NCBI RefSeq assembly: GCF_031624635.1
Contig: NZ_JAMQOQ010000006.1
Coordinates: 248,001-312,000, forward strand
Length of the DNA: 64,000 bases
Reading direction: 5' to 3'
DNA from: Halogeometricum sp. S3BR5-2
Lineage (GTDB): Archaea; Halobacteriota; Halobacteria; Halobacteriales; Haloferacaceae
Shown: piece after piece, positions 17,482 through 27,712 of the stretch
Position numbering within the stretch: position 1 is the stretch's first letter
How the letters are laid out: every line of letters starts with the position of its first letter
The notes under the pieces: generated by a model
Seen by the model: the letters and a program-made list of their open reading frames with translations, nothing else
Told to the model about the DNA's origin: nothing
The model's database searches: none
Program-made: the position numbers and the translations under genes

Positions 17482-18819
17482 TCAGCCGAGGAAGCGGCCG
17501 AATATCCCCTTCTTCTCGCCCTTCTCGTCGTCCTTGTCCTCGTCGGCCAGCGAGGTGGTGTAGACGCCCTCCTCGCCGTTCGCGTCGTCCGCCTCCTCCG
17601 CGTCGTCTTCGGCGCTCTCGACGCCGTCGACGCCGTCGGCCGCCCCGTCGATTTCGATGTCGGTCGCCTCGTCGTCGGCGTCGGTGTCGGTGTCGACATC
17701 GTCCTCGGCGCCGGGACCGTCGTCCGCGCCGGCCGCGTCCGCTTCGCTCGTCTCCGCCCCGTCGGCGCCCGTCGCGTCGTCGGCGTCGGAACCGTCCGCC
17801 TCGCTCTCCTCGACCATCTCCTCGGGGTCGGCCGTCTCGATGAGGGGGTCGTCGTCCGCGGCCGCGTCGCCGTCGTCGTCGGGGGTCGGAGTCGTCTCCC
17901 CGCTCACGTCGACGGCGACGAGCGGTTCCTCCTCGGGGGAGACCCCGGCGTCGTCGGCCGCCGTCGCCTCCGCGTCCGCCGCGTCGCCGTCGGCGTCGTG
18001 GTCGCCGGCGACGATGATGTCCTTCCCGTCGGAGTCGTCCGCCGTCCCCGTCCCGTCCGCTTCGTCTGTGTCGCCCGCTTCGCTCGCCTCCGCGCCGTCC
18101 GCGTCGCGCGCCCGAACCGACTCCCCCGTCAGGTCGGCCGCAAGCGCGCGGTAGGCCGCCGCGGCGGAACTACCCGGCGCGTACGTCGTGAGCGGTTCGC
18201 CCGCGTCGCCGGCGTCCCGGACCACGGTGGTGTCCGGAATCGAGGACAGCACCGTCGTCTTCAGCGTCTCCCCGACCGCCGCGTTCTGCGGGCTGTCGGG
18301 GTTGGCACGGGTGATGACCGCGCCCGCGACGTGGATGTCGAGGCGCTCCGCGACCTGCCGCGTCTTCTCGGTGTCGCCGAGGGCGTCCCGACCGGTGGTC
18401 GAGACGAGCAGCGCCTCGTCGACGTACGTGAGGGGGACGACGGTGTCGTTGCTGAGTCCGGCCCCGGTGTCGAGCAGCACGTAGTCGTAGCGCTCTCTCA
18501 GCGCGTCGAGCACGCCGCGCAGGCCCTCGGGGTCCGCTCGGGCGAAGGCGTCGAGGTCCGGCGACCCCGGAATCACGGTCATCCCGTGCGGTCCCTTCCG
18601 CGTCGCGTCCGCGAGGTCGGCCTCGCCCGCGAGCACATCGTGGAGCGTCGCTCCCCCGGAGTCGACGCCCAGCGACCCGGCGAGGTTCGCCATCCCGAGG
18701 TCGCCGTCGACGACGGCCACGTCCGCCCCCGAGGCGGCCAGCGCCGCCGCGAGGTTGGTCGTCGTCGTGGTCTTCCCCACGCCCCCTTTCGCACTGACGA
18801 CTGCGTACACCCGTCCCAT
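17482..18819 (-). CDS. minD: MinD-type ATPase with long acidic C-terminal extension
   Basis: 445 residues. Residues 1-235 are a complete ParA/MinD ATPase: deviant Walker A KGGVGKTTT at 11-19, switch VVDGDLGMANLAGSLG, and YDYVLLDTGAGLS. The remaining 200 residues are almost entirely Asp, Glu, Ala, Gly and Thr, and the protein ends with a short basic-hydrophobic motif, KKGIFGRFLG, which could bind a membrane or partner. In Haloferax, MinD4 has a long C-terminal extension and positions archaella and chemosensory arrays; I suspect this is its counterpart, also by neighbourhood. The start at 18819 follows a TATA-like CATATAAAGG. Confidence 0.88.
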   Translation of the reverse strand: MGRVYAVVSAKGGVGKTTTTTNLAAALAASGADVAVVDGDLGMANLAGSLGVDSGGATLHDVLAGEADLADATRKGPHGMTVIPGSPDLDAFARADPEGLRGVLDALRERYDYVLLDTGAGLSNDTVVPLTYVDEALLVSTTGRDALGDTEKTRQVAERLDIHVAGAVITRANPDSPQNAAVGETLKTTVLSSIPDTTVVRDAGDAGEPLTTYAPGSSAAAAYRALAADLTGESVRARDADGAEASEAGDTDEADGTGTADDSDGKDIIVAGDHDADGDAADAEATAADDAGVSPEEEPLVAVDVSGETTPTPDDDGDAAADDDPLIETADPEEMVEESEADGSDADDATGADGAETSEADAAGADDGPGAEDDVDTDTDADDEATDIEIDGAADGVDGVESAEDDAEEADDANGEEGVYTTSLADEDKDDEKGEKKGIFGRFLG

Positions 18820-18849
18820 ATCTAATCGTTCGGACTCTCCCACGTCGAA

Positions 18850-18859
18850 CATATAAAGG
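18850..18859 (-). promoter_or_regulatory. TATA-like box of the minD gene
   Basis: CATATAAAGG on the + strand reads CCTTTATATG leftward, about 33 bases upstream of the minD ATG. The remaining divergent region to prf1 (starting 19000) contains GTAGTTTAACC at about 18959-18969 as the likely prf1 promoter. Confidence 0.5.
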
Positions 18860-18999
18860 TATTCCGGGATACCGACGGATTCTGCCCGTCGATGACGGCG
18901 CGTTCCCCCGACGCATGTTCTCACTGCACGGACGCGCCGCCCCCACACGCGGATTGCGGTAGTTTAACCGTCTCCGTCGTCTTGTTCCAGACAACAACC

Positions 19000-20262
19000 A
19001 TGTCGGACACGGATACGCAAAGCGGCGCCGAGGAGAACTCCGACAGGAGGAAGTACGAGTTCCGAAAGGTCATCGAGGAACTCGACGACTACGAGGGGTC
19101 CGGCACGCAACTCGTCACCATCTACATCCCGGACGACAAGCAGATTTCCGACGTCGTAGCGCACGTGACGCAGGAGCACTCGGAGGCGTCCAACATCAAG
19201 TCCAAGCAGACGCGGACGAACGTGCAGGACGCGCTCACCTCCATCAAGGACCGCCTGCGCTACTACGACACGTTCCCGCCGGACAACGGCATCGTCATCT
19301 TCTCCGGTGCGGTGAACTCCGGCGGCGGCCAGACGGAGATGGTCACCCGCGTACTGGACAGTCCGCCCGAACCCATCCAGTCGTTCCGCTACCACTGCGA
19401 TTCGAACTTCCTGACGCAGCCCTTAGAGGACATGCTGACCGACAAGGGCCTGTTCGGCCTCGTCGTCCTCGACCGCCGCGAGGCGAACGTCGGGTGGCTG
19501 AAGGGCAAGCGCGTCGAGGCGGTCAAGTCAGCCTCGTCGCTCGTCCCCGGCAAGCAGCGCAAAGGTGGCCAGTCCGCCCAGCGGTTCGCCCGCCTCCGAC
19601 TGGAGGCCATCGACAACTTCTACCAGGAGGTCGCCGGGATGGCGGACGACCTGTTCGTCCCGGAGCGACACGACATGGACGGCATCCTGGTGGGCGGTCC
19701 CTCACCGACGAAGGACGAGTTCCTCGACGGCGGCTACCTCCACCACGAACTCCAGGACCTCGTCGTCGGCAAGTTCGACGTTTCCTACACGGACGAGTCG
19801 GGGCTGAACGACCTGGTCGACGCCGCTCAGGAGGTGCTGGCCGACCAGGAGGTGATGAAGGACAAATCCCAGATGGAGGAGTTCTTCGAGAAACTTCACA
19901 CCGGCGAGGAGGCCACCTACGGCTTCGGTCCGACCCGGAAGAACCTCATCATGGGGTCGGTCGACCGACTGTTGCTGTCGGAGGACCTCCGCTCCGACGT
20001 GGTCGTCTACGAGTGTCCCAACGGGCACGAGGAGTACGAGGTGGTAGACCGGCGCCACGGCGACCCCGGCCATCAGTGCACCGAATGCGGCGAGGAGGCC
20101 GAGAAAACCGACCGCGACGACGTCATCGAGCACCTGATGGAAATCGCCGAACAGCGCGGGACGGAGACCAAGTTCATCTCGACGGACTTCGAGAAGGGCG
20201 AACAGCTCTACGACGCCTTCGGCGGCGTCGCCGGCATTCTGCGGTACTCGACGGGCGTCTAA
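19000..20262 (+). CDS. prf1: Peptide chain release factor aRF1
   Basis: 420 residues, full length. aRF1 recognises all three stop codons and triggers peptide release. The stop-codon-reading NIKS loop is in EASNIKSKQTR, the catalytic GGQ is in RKGGQSAQRFARLRLEAI, and a zinc-ribbon-like region near the C terminus shows CPNGHEE and CTECGEE. The start at 19000 follows ACAACAACC. It is divergent from minD, 180 bases between starts. Confidence 0.97.
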   Translation: MSDTDTQSGAEENSDRRKYEFRKVIEELDDYEGSGTQLVTIYIPDDKQISDVVAHVTQEHSEASNIKSKQTRTNVQDALTSIKDRLRYYDTFPPDNGIVIFSGAVNSGGGQTEMVTRVLDSPPEPIQSFRYHCDSNFLTQPLEDMLTDKGLFGLVVLDRREANVGWLKGKRVEAVKSASSLVPGKQRKGGQSAQRFARLRLEAIDNFYQEVAGMADDLFVPERHDMDGILVGGPSPTKDEFLDGGYLHHELQDLVVGKFDVSYTDESGLNDLVDAAQEVLADQEVMKDKSQMEEFFEKLHTGEEATYGFGPTRKNLIMGSVDRLLLSEDLRSDVVVYECPNGHEEYEVVDRRHGDPGHQCTECGEEAEKTDRDDVIEHLMEIAEQRGTETKFISTDFEKGEQLYDAFGGVAGILRYSTGV

Positions 20263-20286
20263 AGCGGCGGAGAGCCCGCGCGCCGC

Positions 20287-20685
20287 TCAGTTCTCGGACC
20301 GCGCGTCGAGGTCGAACGCCTCCTCGAACCGCCGTCTGACCTCCCGCACCGTCTCCGCGTCGGTCGAGGACTCGCTCTCGTGCTCCGAGAGCGCCGCGAC
20401 CGCTTCCTCGGCCTCCGTGCGGGAGAGTTGCACCTCGTGTTCGTCGGCGTCGTCGCCGTCGAGGAACGAGGCGAACTCCTCGCCGATGTCCCCAGTGAGA
20501 CCCGTGTCCTCCCGTTTGAAGTCGAACTCGCGCTGGAGGAACTCCTCGACGTTCATCGCGCGCCGTTCGTCGCGTCCCGTCTGCCGCGTCCGATACGACG
20601 AGAGCGCGTTGACGACCTCTCTGGCCTCGCTCTTCGACAGTTCGACCGTCGCGGTGTCTGAGTCGTCCACGTGAACCACCGGCAC
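20287..20685 (-). CDS. Conserved haloarchaeal acidic protein of unknown function
   Basis: 132 residues, very acidic, without membrane segments. It shows two similar helical stretches, VELSKSEAREVVNALSSY near the N terminus and VQLSRTEAEEAVAALSEH near residue 90, which look like an internal duplication. Between them is LQREFDFKREDTGLTGDIGEEF. No catalytic or DNA-binding motif is visible. It is convergent with prf1. Confidence 0.7.
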   Translation of the reverse strand: MPVVHVDDSDTATVELSKSEAREVVNALSSYRTRQTGRDERRAMNVEEFLQREFDFKREDTGLTGDIGEEFASFLDGDDADEHEVQLSRTEAEEAVAALSEHESESSTDAETVREVRRRFEEAFDLDARSEN

Positions 20686-20803
20686 GGACTTCGGCGGCCG
20701 CTCGAAAATCTCCTTCGGCCGCCGCGACGACCGCCCTCCCGTCCGAGGCCGGTTGTTACGGTCGTAGTGAACGGCCGGGTACTCCCTCGAAACTCACGGA
20801 CGG

Positions 20804-20811
20804 CATAAATA
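20804..20811 (+). promoter_or_regulatory. TATA box of the 20834 gene
   Basis: CATAAATA lies 23-30 bases before the ATG at 20834, consistent with leaderless transcription. Confidence 0.55.
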
Positions 20812-20833
20812 CACGCTCTCCCTGATTACCGTA

Positions 20834-21220
20834 ATGACTGATAGTCGATCTGAGCAGACGAACGCGCCGTCCGCTGAACCCCGCTCGGGGGCCGACGCCC
20901 CCTCCCCCGACGCCTTCTACGACGTGCTCGCGGACCGGCGGCGTCGGTACGCCGTCGAGTCGCTCGGCGAGTGCCGGACGCCGGTACCGGTCGCTGACTT
21001 GGCGGACGACGTCGCGACGCGGGACTACGCCGCTCCGCTCTCGGATATTTCCGCCGAGGAGAGAGAGCGCGTTTTGATATCGCTGCACCACCGACACCTT
21101 CCGAAACTGGCGGACCGGGGCATCGTCGTGTACGCTCGGGAGCGGGGAGAAATCTCGCTCACGGCGGAAGGCGAGCGCGTTCGAGCGTTCCTGGACGACG
21201 TGACCGACGTCCTGCTGTGA
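20834..21220 (+). CDS. Winged-helix DNA-binding protein (DUF7344-like)
   Basis: 128 residues. After a 25-residue polar tail comes a winged helix: FYDVLADRRRRYAVESLGE, VPVADLADDVATRD, then RERVLISLHHRHLPKLADRGIVVYARERGEISLT. The Arg-rich YDVLADRRRRYAVE start with HHRHLPKL is characteristic of a large haloarchaeal family of small regulators. Targets are unknown. It is followed 41 bases later by a TrmB-like regulator in the same direction. Confidence 0.85.
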   Translation: MTDSRSEQTNAPSAEPRSGADAPSPDAFYDVLADRRRRYAVESLGECRTPVPVADLADDVATRDYAAPLSDISAEERERVLISLHHRHLPKLADRGIVVYARERGEISLTAEGERVRAFLDDVTDVLL

Positions 21221-21261
21221 CCCACCGATAAGCTAAGACGTGTCCGGAGAGTAGCGTTTCC

Positions 21262-22050
21262 GTGCCCAACGAGAGTGCCGCCGCCGACGCGTTGATCCGG
21301 CTGGGATTGACCGAGTACGAGGCGAAGTGCTTCGTCGCACTCACCCGGGTCGGTCAGGGGACCGCCAAAGACATCAGTCGGCTGTCCGAGGTTCCCCGCT
21401 CCCGGGTGTACGACACGGTTGAGCGGCTTCACCAGCGGGGAATGGTGGACGTACAGCAATCGGAGCCGCGACAGTACCGGGCCGTCTCGGCGGGCGACGC
21501 CCTAGAGCGGTTGCGTCAGGACTACGAGGACGGCATCGAAGCGGCGGAAGACGCCTTCGAGACTATCGAAGTGGCGGAGCGGAAGAACGACAGGGGAATG
21601 TGGGCGATTTCGAACAGCGACCACGTGGGCGACCGGATGAAGACGCTCCTCGACGACGCGACCGAGCACGTACACTTCCTCCTCGCGGACAAGACGGCGC
21701 TACAGGACGGCGTGACCGACCGACTGACCGCGGCCTGCGACCGCGGCGCGACCGTCGTCGTGGAGGTGCCGTCCGAACCCGTGAGGGGGCGCGTCCAGGA
21801 GGCGGTTCCCGACGCTCGCGTCGAGATATCGGAGGGGCTGCGGGAGACGCACCGCGTCGTGGAGAAGTGGCCGGGGCAGTTGATGATGGTCGACCACAGA
21901 GCGGTGCTGGCGACCGGCGTCGAAAAGAGCGACCTGCCGGGCATCACGAAAGAGACGGCGGTGTGGTCCAACGGCCACAACCACGGCTTCGCGGCGTGGG
22001 TACGCGAACTACTCCACGACAGAATCGACGAGAGCGCGCGCGCCGAGTGA
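21262..22050 (+). CDS. TrmB family transcriptional regulator
   Basis: 262 residues from a GTG start. The N-terminal winged helix has LGLTEYEAKCFVALTRVGQGTAKDISRLSEVPRSRVYDTVERLHQRGMV, the hallmark of TrmB proteins, followed by a helical linker (residues 80-110) and a C-terminal PLD-like effector domain with VHFLLADKTALQDGVTDRL and VDHRAVLATGVEKSD. TrmB proteins usually sense sugars; this shorter form lacks an obvious extra sugar-binding domain, so the ligand is open. Confidence 0.9.
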   Translation: MPNESAAADALIRLGLTEYEAKCFVALTRVGQGTAKDISRLSEVPRSRVYDTVERLHQRGMVDVQQSEPRQYRAVSAGDALERLRQDYEDGIEAAEDAFETIEVAERKNDRGMWAISNSDHVGDRMKTLLDDATEHVHFLLADKTALQDGVTDRLTAACDRGATVVVEVPSEPVRGRVQEAVPDARVEISEGLRETHRVVEKWPGQLMMVDHRAVLATGVEKSDLPGITKETAVWSNGHNHGFAAWVRELLHDRIDESARAE

Positions 22051-22179
22051 GAGCGAAGCGGTTCGAACGGCAGCGCGGCGGGGTGATTCGCCCGCGGGCG
22101 GCGGCACGGCCGGTCTCCCGAACCGCGCGGGCGCCGCAGACCGGACCACACTTGAGCGACGGCGCCGTCACCCGCGAGC

Positions 22180-23019
22180 ATGGGCGAGGACCGCCAAGCG
22201 ACGTTCGGGTCCGACGGGAGTCTCGACACCGAGACGCCGCCGGAGGCGCGCGAGGGGACGACCGACTGGGGCGAACCGAAGGGCGACGGCGAGACCGACG
22301 GCGGCTACAACCGCTACGACGTCTCCAGCCTGTTGCAGAAGGCCGTCCGCCGCTCCGACGAGGAGGTCGCCGCGTGGGCGGCGTGGGAACTCGCCCGTTC
22401 GGGCTACGCGTGGAATCTCTGGGACCGCCTGCACCTCTACGTGGTCGAGGACCTCCGGGCGGGACAGGACGTGGCGCTCCTCGTCGAGCGGTACGAGACG
22501 CTGGCGACGGAGCGCTGGGACCCCCAGTCCTGGAAGGGGCGACTCTGTGCGATTCACGCCGCCCTCGCGTGTGCGCGTGCGCGTTCGTCCCGCGAGGCGT
22601 CCAACGCCGACGAGTTCTTCCGGAACGCCGCCGCGGCCCGCGCCGAGGCCCGCGGCACCGACGAGGACCCCGCCGTCGACTTCCCCGTCTCGGACCTCGA
22701 ACCCGACGGTCCGTACGACGTGATATTCGACAAACACACCGCCGAGGGGTCCCGGCGGGACCGCGGCGAGGGCTTCTTCAAGCGCTTCGGCGCGCGCGTC
22801 GGCCCGGAGGGCGAAGACGAACAGAGCGCGCGCTGGCAACGGCTCAACATGGCGCTCTCGGACGTCGAGTACGACGAGGCCGAACTCGACCACGCCGTCG
22901 AACCCGTCGACCCGGAGCGCCGCTGGGAGGACCCGGTGGCGTTCGGGGACGAAGAGGCCGACGCGGACGCGGATGCGGACGGAAGCAGGGGCGAAGGCGG
23001 AGACACCGACGGGAGTTAG
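22180..23019 (+). CDS. Conserved haloarchaeal protein with MgsA/RarA C-terminal-like region
   Basis: 279 residues. Residues about 45-160 (YDVSSLLQKAVRRSDEEVAAWAAWELARSGYAWNLWDRLHLYVVEDL) resemble the helical C-terminal oligomerisation region of MgsA/RarA clamp-loader-like ATPases, but no ATPase domain is present. The rest is acidic, with SDLEPDGPYDVIFDKHTAEGSRRDRGEGFFKRFGARV and a disordered Asp/Glu tail. A role beside DNA replication repair would be inference only. The end overlaps the next, convergent gene by 4 bases. Confidence 0.75.
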   Translation: MGEDRQATFGSDGSLDTETPPEAREGTTDWGEPKGDGETDGGYNRYDVSSLLQKAVRRSDEEVAAWAAWELARSGYAWNLWDRLHLYVVEDLRAGQDVALLVERYETLATERWDPQSWKGRLCAIHAALACARARSSREASNADEFFRNAAAARAEARGTDEDPAVDFPVSDLEPDGPYDVIFDKHTAEGSRRDRGEGFFKRFGARVGPEGEDEQSARWQRLNMALSDVEYDEAELDHAVEPVDPERRWEDPVAFGDEEADADADADGSRGEGGDTDGS

Positions 23020-23402
23020 AGAAATCCCTCGACCTGCGCCCGTCGCCGTTCCACGTCGAAGTGCGGGTCCAGCGAACCGTCCTCGGCGAGTCGGTCGAGG
23101 GTCAGGAGGACGTCCGCACCCTCGCGTTCGGCCCGTTCGACGAGCGACTGGACGGCCGGACGGTTGAGCGCCAGCGAGTCGAGCATCCCGAGTGCGAGGG
23201 CGACGACGACGCCGCCGTCGCCCCGCGGGAAGTACTCGCCCACCGCGTCGAACTCGTCGGCGTCGGGCGGGTCCGCGACCGGGTCGGTCCGCAGGCAGAC
23301 GGGACAGAGGCCGACGCCCGGCGCGCCGTCGACGTACTCGCGGAGGTCGGTCGGAACGCGGGCGCGGGCCAGCGGTTCGTCGCAGACGGAACAGGTCGCC
23401 AT
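23016..23402 (-). CDS. Small zinc-finger-like haloarchaeal protein (DUF6276-like)
   Basis: 128 residues. The N terminus has CSVCDEPLARARVP followed by GLCPVCLRTDPV, two CxxC knuckles about 30 residues apart that would bind one zinc. The rest is helical (VVVALALGMLDSLALNRPAVQSLVERAEREGADVLLTLDRLAED). I chose the ATG at 23402, where the first cysteine knuckle begins; the frame upstream is Ser/Arg-rich noise. The 219-base gap to atpD (23403-23621) holds no gene that I can see. Confidence 0.75.
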   Translation of the reverse strand: MATCSVCDEPLARARVPTDLREYVDGAPGVGLCPVCLRTDPVADPPDADEFDAVGEYFPRGDGGVVVALALGMLDSLALNRPAVQSLVERAEREGADVLLTLDRLAEDGSLDPHFDVERRRAQVEGFL

Positions 23403-23621
23403 ACCGGACGGGAGGCGCGCGGGTCGTGAAAGTCCGCCGGTCGACGAGGAGGAGCGGATGTTCGATCGGACGAGAGTCGCGGACGTCGTCGGGGAGTAGA
23501 GACGGGCGGAGAACGGTGTGGTCGGGTGCCGGCCGAAGACGAGCACCCGAGATTCAGACTCAAGCTCGAACTCGAACGACGCGAGGCGTGAGGCCGCGCG
23601 CCGGCGTCGCGGACGGCGGCG

Positions 23622-24320
23622 TCAGTCGTCCGCGGGGACGCTCTCAGCGACCGACGTCTCGTTCTGCTCGGCCTCCTCGCGTTCGGCCTTCTCCTCTTCT
23701 TCCTTCTTCGCCTTGATCTTCTTCAGGCGGAATATCTCCTCGCGCTCCTGCTCTTCGAGTTTCTGCTCGATGTACTCCTTGTTCTCGTAGAGGTCGGGCA
23801 GGAGTTTGAACTCCAGAGCGTTGACGCGGCGCTTCGTCGTCTCTATCTCTTCGAGCATCTTCTTCATCGCCGTCTCCACCTCGGCGGCGAGGATGATGGA
23901 TTCGAGGAGGTCCTCGTAGGCGTCCGCCGCCTCGTCGATGCGGGCCGAGGAGCCGAGCAGTCCGTAGCCGCGCTGGTCGAGCGACTTCTTCACGCGGGAG
24001 GACTCGATCTGCGGGACGACGACGCCCATGATGTTCTTCGACTGCGTCGTTATCTCGGGGTGCTCTTTCAGCGCCGCGGCGGCGCCGCGGACGGCCACGT
24101 CCCCCTCCATCGCGCGGGCCATGTTGATCTTCGATTGGGCCGTCTCGTAGTTGCCGTTGAGTTCCGAGCGGACGTCCTGCGCCTGGTCCAGGATGTCCAT
24201 GAACTCCATGATGAGGCCGTCTCGCTTCTGTTCGAGCGTGTCGTGGCCCCGCTCGGAGAGTTCGATGCGGTCCTCGATCGCCATCAGGTTCTTGCGAGTC
24301 GGTTTGACGTCTTCGGCCAT
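23622..24320 (-). CDS. atpD: A-type ATP synthase subunit D
   Basis: 232 residues, the central-stalk subunit. The long coiled coil expected of the rotor axle is visible ([32 protein letters not shown] and [43 protein letters not shown]). It is the last gene of the leftward cluster, separated from atpB by 220 bases, so it may have its own promoter in addition to read-through. Confidence 0.95.
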   Translation of the reverse strand: MAEDVKPTRKNLMAIEDRIELSERGHDTLEQKRDGLIMEFMDILDQAQDVRSELNGNYETAQSKINMARAMEGDVAVRGAAAALKEHPEITTQSKNIMGVVVPQIESSRVKKSLDQRGYGLLGSSARIDEAADAYEDLLESIILAAEVETAMKKMLEEIETTKRRVNALEFKLLPDLYENKEYIEQKLEEQEREEIFRLKKIKAKKEEEEKAEREEAEQNETSVAESVPADD

Positions 24321-24540
24321 CTTGCGGGAACGTTACGGACGGAAGGGGTTAATCCTTTTCAGTCCCCGCGGACGACCGGCGTCCCGAACCCGGTCGAACG
24401 CCGCGGCGACGGCGGTATACGGGCGAAGCGCCGCCGCGTAACGAGGCGACGAGGCGACCGAAGGTCGTCGGCGTCGGCGCCGGTATCGACCGGCGGCGCA
24501 TCCGCTCTCGGGCGGGAGAAAGAGGAAAAACGGCCGCCGC

Positions 24541-25953
24541 TCAGTCGGCGGTGACTTCTTCGGTCTCTTCTTCGCGGTAGTGCTCTTCGATGAGGTCCTC
24601 GTCGATCCGGTTGAGTTCCTCCTTCGGGAACTCCGAGAGGAGGTCCCAACCGATTTCGATGGTCTCGTCGATGGAGCGGTCGGTGTCGTAGCCCTGGTCG
24701 ACGAACTCCTCCTCGAAGCGGTCGGCGAAGTCGAGGTACTTGTTGTCGCGTTCCGACAGGGCCTCCCGGCCGACGATGTTCACGAGGTCGCGCAGGTCCT
24801 CACCCTCCGCGTACGCCGCGTACATCTGGTCGGAGACGTCGGCGTGGTCGGCGCGGGTCAGCCCCTCGCCGATACCGTCGTCCATCAGACGGGAGAGACT
24901 CGGCAGCACGTTGACCGGGGGCTGGACGCCCTGGGAGTCGAGGTCGCGGTCCATCATGATCTGCCCCTCGGTGATGTACCCCGTCAGGTCGGGGATGGGG
25001 TGGGTGTCGTCGTCGCCCGGCATCGTGAGGATGGGAATCTGCGTGACGGAGCCCTCGCGGCTCTTGATACGACCGGCGCGTTCGTACAGTTGCGCGAGGT
25101 CGGTGTACATGTACCCGGGGTAACCGCGGCGACCGGGCACCTCCTCGCGGGCGGCGCCGATTTCGCGGAGCGCCTCGCAGTAGTTCGTGATGTCCGTGAG
25201 GATGACCAGCACGTGGTAATCCTTCTCGAACGCGAGGTACTCGGCGGTCGTCAGCGCCATCCGCGGCGTGACCGTCCGCTCGACGGCGGGGTCGTCCGCG
25301 AGGTTCATGAAGACGACCGAGCGTTCCAGCGCGCCGGTGCGCTCGAAGTCGTCCATGAACTCGTTGGCCTCCTCGGCCGTGATACCCATCGCGCCGAAGA
25401 TGACGGCGAACTCCGAGGCGTCCTCGCCCTCTTCGGCCGCCTCTTCGGGGACGGTCGCCTGTCGGGCGATCTGGAGCGCGAGGTCGTTGTGCGGCAGCCC
25501 CGACCCCGAGAAGATGGGGAGCTTCTGTCCGCGGACGAGGGTGTTCATCCCGTCGACGGCGGAGACGCCGGTCTGGATGAACTCCTCGGGGTACTCGCGG
25601 GAGTAGGGGTTGATGGCCGCGCCGACGATGTCGTGTCGCTCGTCGGGGACGATCTCCGGCCCGCCGTCGATGGGCTGGCCGGAACCGTCGAGGACCCGCC
25701 CGAGGAGGTCCTCGGTGACGGGCATCTTCATCGTCTCGCCCAGGAATCGGACGGACGCGTTCTGGTCGATGCCGGTGGTGCCCTCGAACACCTGGATGGC
25801 GACGACGCCGTCCGTGGATTCGAGCACCTGACCGCGCTTGGTGTCGCCCTCGGGCGTCTCGATCTCGACGATCTCGTCGTACCCGATCGGTTCGTCGACC
25901 TCGGCGAACACCAGCGGACCGCTGATCTCGGATATCGTTTGATACTCTTTCAT
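24541..25953 (-). CDS. atpB: A-type ATP synthase subunit B (non-catalytic)
   Basis: 470 residues. The B subunit alternates with A in the peripheral head but does not hydrolyse ATP; accordingly the region aligning with the P-loop reads [10 protein letters not shown] rather than a GxxxxGKT loop. Other markers are [40 protein letters not shown] and the C-terminal acidic tail. It abuts the atpA stop codon directly (start 25953, atpA ends 25954), so the pair is translationally coupled. Confidence 0.97.
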   Translation of the reverse strand: MKEYQTISEISGPLVFAEVDEPIGYDEIVEIETPEGDTKRGQVLESTDGVVAIQVFEGTTGIDQNASVRFLGETMKMPVTEDLLGRVLDGSGQPIDGGPEIVPDERHDIVGAAINPYSREYPEEFIQTGVSAVDGMNTLVRGQKLPIFSGSGLPHNDLALQIARQATVPEEAAEEGEDASEFAVIFGAMGITAEEANEFMDDFERTGALERSVVFMNLADDPAVERTVTPRMALTTAEYLAFEKDYHVLVILTDITNYCEALREIGAAREEVPGRRGYPGYMYTDLAQLYERAGRIKSREGSVTQIPILTMPGDDDTHPIPDLTGYITEGQIMMDRDLDSQGVQPPVNVLPSLSRLMDDGIGEGLTRADHADVSDQMYAAYAEGEDLRDLVNIVGREALSERDNKYLDFADRFEEEFVDQGYDTDRSIDETIEIGWDLLSEFPKEELNRIDEDLIEEHYREEETEEVTAD

Positions 25954-27711
25954 TTAGTACAGCTCCCGCAGTTGCGTCTGGATGTCGTCTCGCAGGTCCG
26001 CCATGTACTCCTTCCAGTCGTCCTGGACGGCCATCCGGTTCAGCCGCGGCGCGGCGTCGATCTCGATGATCTCCTCGACGGGGACGCCGGCTTCGAGCGC
26101 CTGGAACGCCTCGTCGTTGAAGTGATGGATGGTGGTGAGCATGGCGAACGTCTTCTCCGGCGGGCAGTACATGTCGTTCGGGTTGAACGCGTTCTGCTGG
26201 AGATACGCCTCCTTGAGGTAGCTCGCCACCTCGAGGGTGAGCTGCTGGTCCTCCGGCAGCGCGTCCTTACCGACCAGCTGAACGATCTCCTGCAGTTCGC
26301 CCTCCTCGTCGAGCACGTCGACCGCCCACTGGCGCTCCTCGGGCCACTCGGGGTCGACGTTCTCCTGGAACCACGGGTCGAGCTGCTCCTTGTAGAGGGA
26401 GTACGACTCGTTCCAGTTGATGGCCGGGAAGTGCCGGCGCTCGGCGAGGTCCGCGTCCAGCGCCCAGAACGTCTTGACGATGCGGAGAGTGTTCTGCGTC
26501 ACCGGCTCGGAGAAGTCGCCGCCGGGCGGCGACACCGCGCCGATGGCGGAGATGGAACCTTCCGTACCGTTGATGTTCTCGAACGCGCCGGCGCGCTCGT
26601 AGAACTCCGAGAGGCGCGCGGAGAGGTAGGCCGGGTAGCCCTCCTCGCCGGGCATCTCCTCCAGCCGCGAGGAGATTTCGCGCATGGCCTCGGCCCACCG
26701 GGAGGTGGAGTCGGCCATCAGCGCCACGTCGTACCCCATGTCGCGGTAGAACTCCGCGATGGTGATGCCCGTGTACACGCAGGACTCGCGCGCGGCCACC
26801 GGCATGTTGGACGTGTTCGCGATGAGCGACGTCCGGGCCATGAGCGGGTTGCCCGTCGAGGGGTCTTCGAGTTCGGGGAAGTCGTCGATGACCTCCGTCA
26901 TCTCGTTGCCGCGCTCGCCGCAGCCGACGTAGACGATGATGTCCGCGTCGGCGAACTTCGCGAGGCTGTGCTGCGTGACGGTCTTACCCGACCCGAACGG
27001 ACCGGGAATCGCGGCCGTCCCGCCCTTCGCGATGGGGAACAGGCCGTCGAGGATGCGCTGGCCGGACACCAGCGGCGTCCGGGGGGTCTTCTTCGTCGCG
27101 GAGGGTCGGGCCTCGCGGACCGGCCACTCCTGGCGCATCGTAATCTCCTCGCCGTTGTCGAGCGTCGCGATGGGCTCGGTGACGGTGTAGGAGCCGGACT
27201 TTATCTCGGTTATTTCGCCGCCCTCGTAGTCCGGCGGGACCATCACCTTCAGGTCGATGGTGACCGTCTCGGTGACGACGCCCAGCACGTCGCCGGGTTC
27301 GACCGTGTCGCCCTCGGCGGCCTCGGGCACGAACTCCCACTCCTCGTCGAGTTCGATGCCGGGCGCGTCGACGCCGCGGTCGAGGTACGGGCTGCCCATC
27401 TTGTCTTCGAGGACGTCCAGCGGACGCTGGACGCCGTCGTAGATGGTGTCGAGCAGGCCCGGACCCAGGTCGACGGTCAGCGGGTCGCCCGTGTTCTCGA
27501 CGGGTTCGCCGGGACCGACGCCGGACGTCTCCTCGTACACCTGAATCGTCGTGATGTCGCCCTCTATCTCGATGACCTCGCCCATCAGGCCTTCGTCGCC
27601 CACGTAGACGACGTCGTTCATCCGGGCGTCGAGGTCGCGGGCGGTCACCACGGGACCACTCACGCTTGCGATGATGCCGTCCTCGCGGACGGTCTGTTGT
27701 GTCTGACTCAT
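25954..27711 (-). CDS. atpA: A-type ATP synthase subunit A (catalytic)
   Basis: 585 residues, normal length, with no intein in the P-loop. It hydrolyses or makes ATP at the A/B interface. The Walker A loop GPFGSGKT is at about residues 237-244, the catalytic region shows [15 protein letters not shown], and the arginine region is [12 protein letters not shown]. The non-homologous insertion (about 115-190) typical of A/V-type catalytic subunits is present. It lies one base from atpF. Confidence 0.98.
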   Translation of the reverse strand: MSQTQQTVREDGIIASVSGPVVTARDLDARMNDVVYVGDEGLMGEVIEIEGDITTIQVYEETSGVGPGEPVENTGDPLTVDLGPGLLDTIYDGVQRPLDVLEDKMGSPYLDRGVDAPGIELDEEWEFVPEAAEGDTVEPGDVLGVVTETVTIDLKVMVPPDYEGGEITEIKSGSYTVTEPIATLDNGEEITMRQEWPVREARPSATKKTPRTPLVSGQRILDGLFPIAKGGTAAIPGPFGSGKTVTQHSLAKFADADIIVYVGCGERGNEMTEVIDDFPELEDPSTGNPLMARTSLIANTSNMPVAARESCVYTGITIAEFYRDMGYDVALMADSTSRWAEAMREISSRLEEMPGEEGYPAYLSARLSEFYERAGAFENINGTEGSISAIGAVSPPGGDFSEPVTQNTLRIVKTFWALDADLAERRHFPAINWNESYSLYKEQLDPWFQENVDPEWPEERQWAVDVLDEEGELQEIVQLVGKDALPEDQQLTLEVASYLKEAYLQQNAFNPNDMYCPPEKTFAMLTTIHHFNDEAFQALEAGVPVEEIIEIDAAPRLNRMAVQDDWKEYMADLRDDIQTQLRELY

Positions 27712-27712
27712 G

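Noticed and set aside
24181-24196. TGGTCCAG-like match inside atpD
   Set aside because: It lies in coding sequence of a conserved subunit and lacks the hairpin and AAAGGTGG end.
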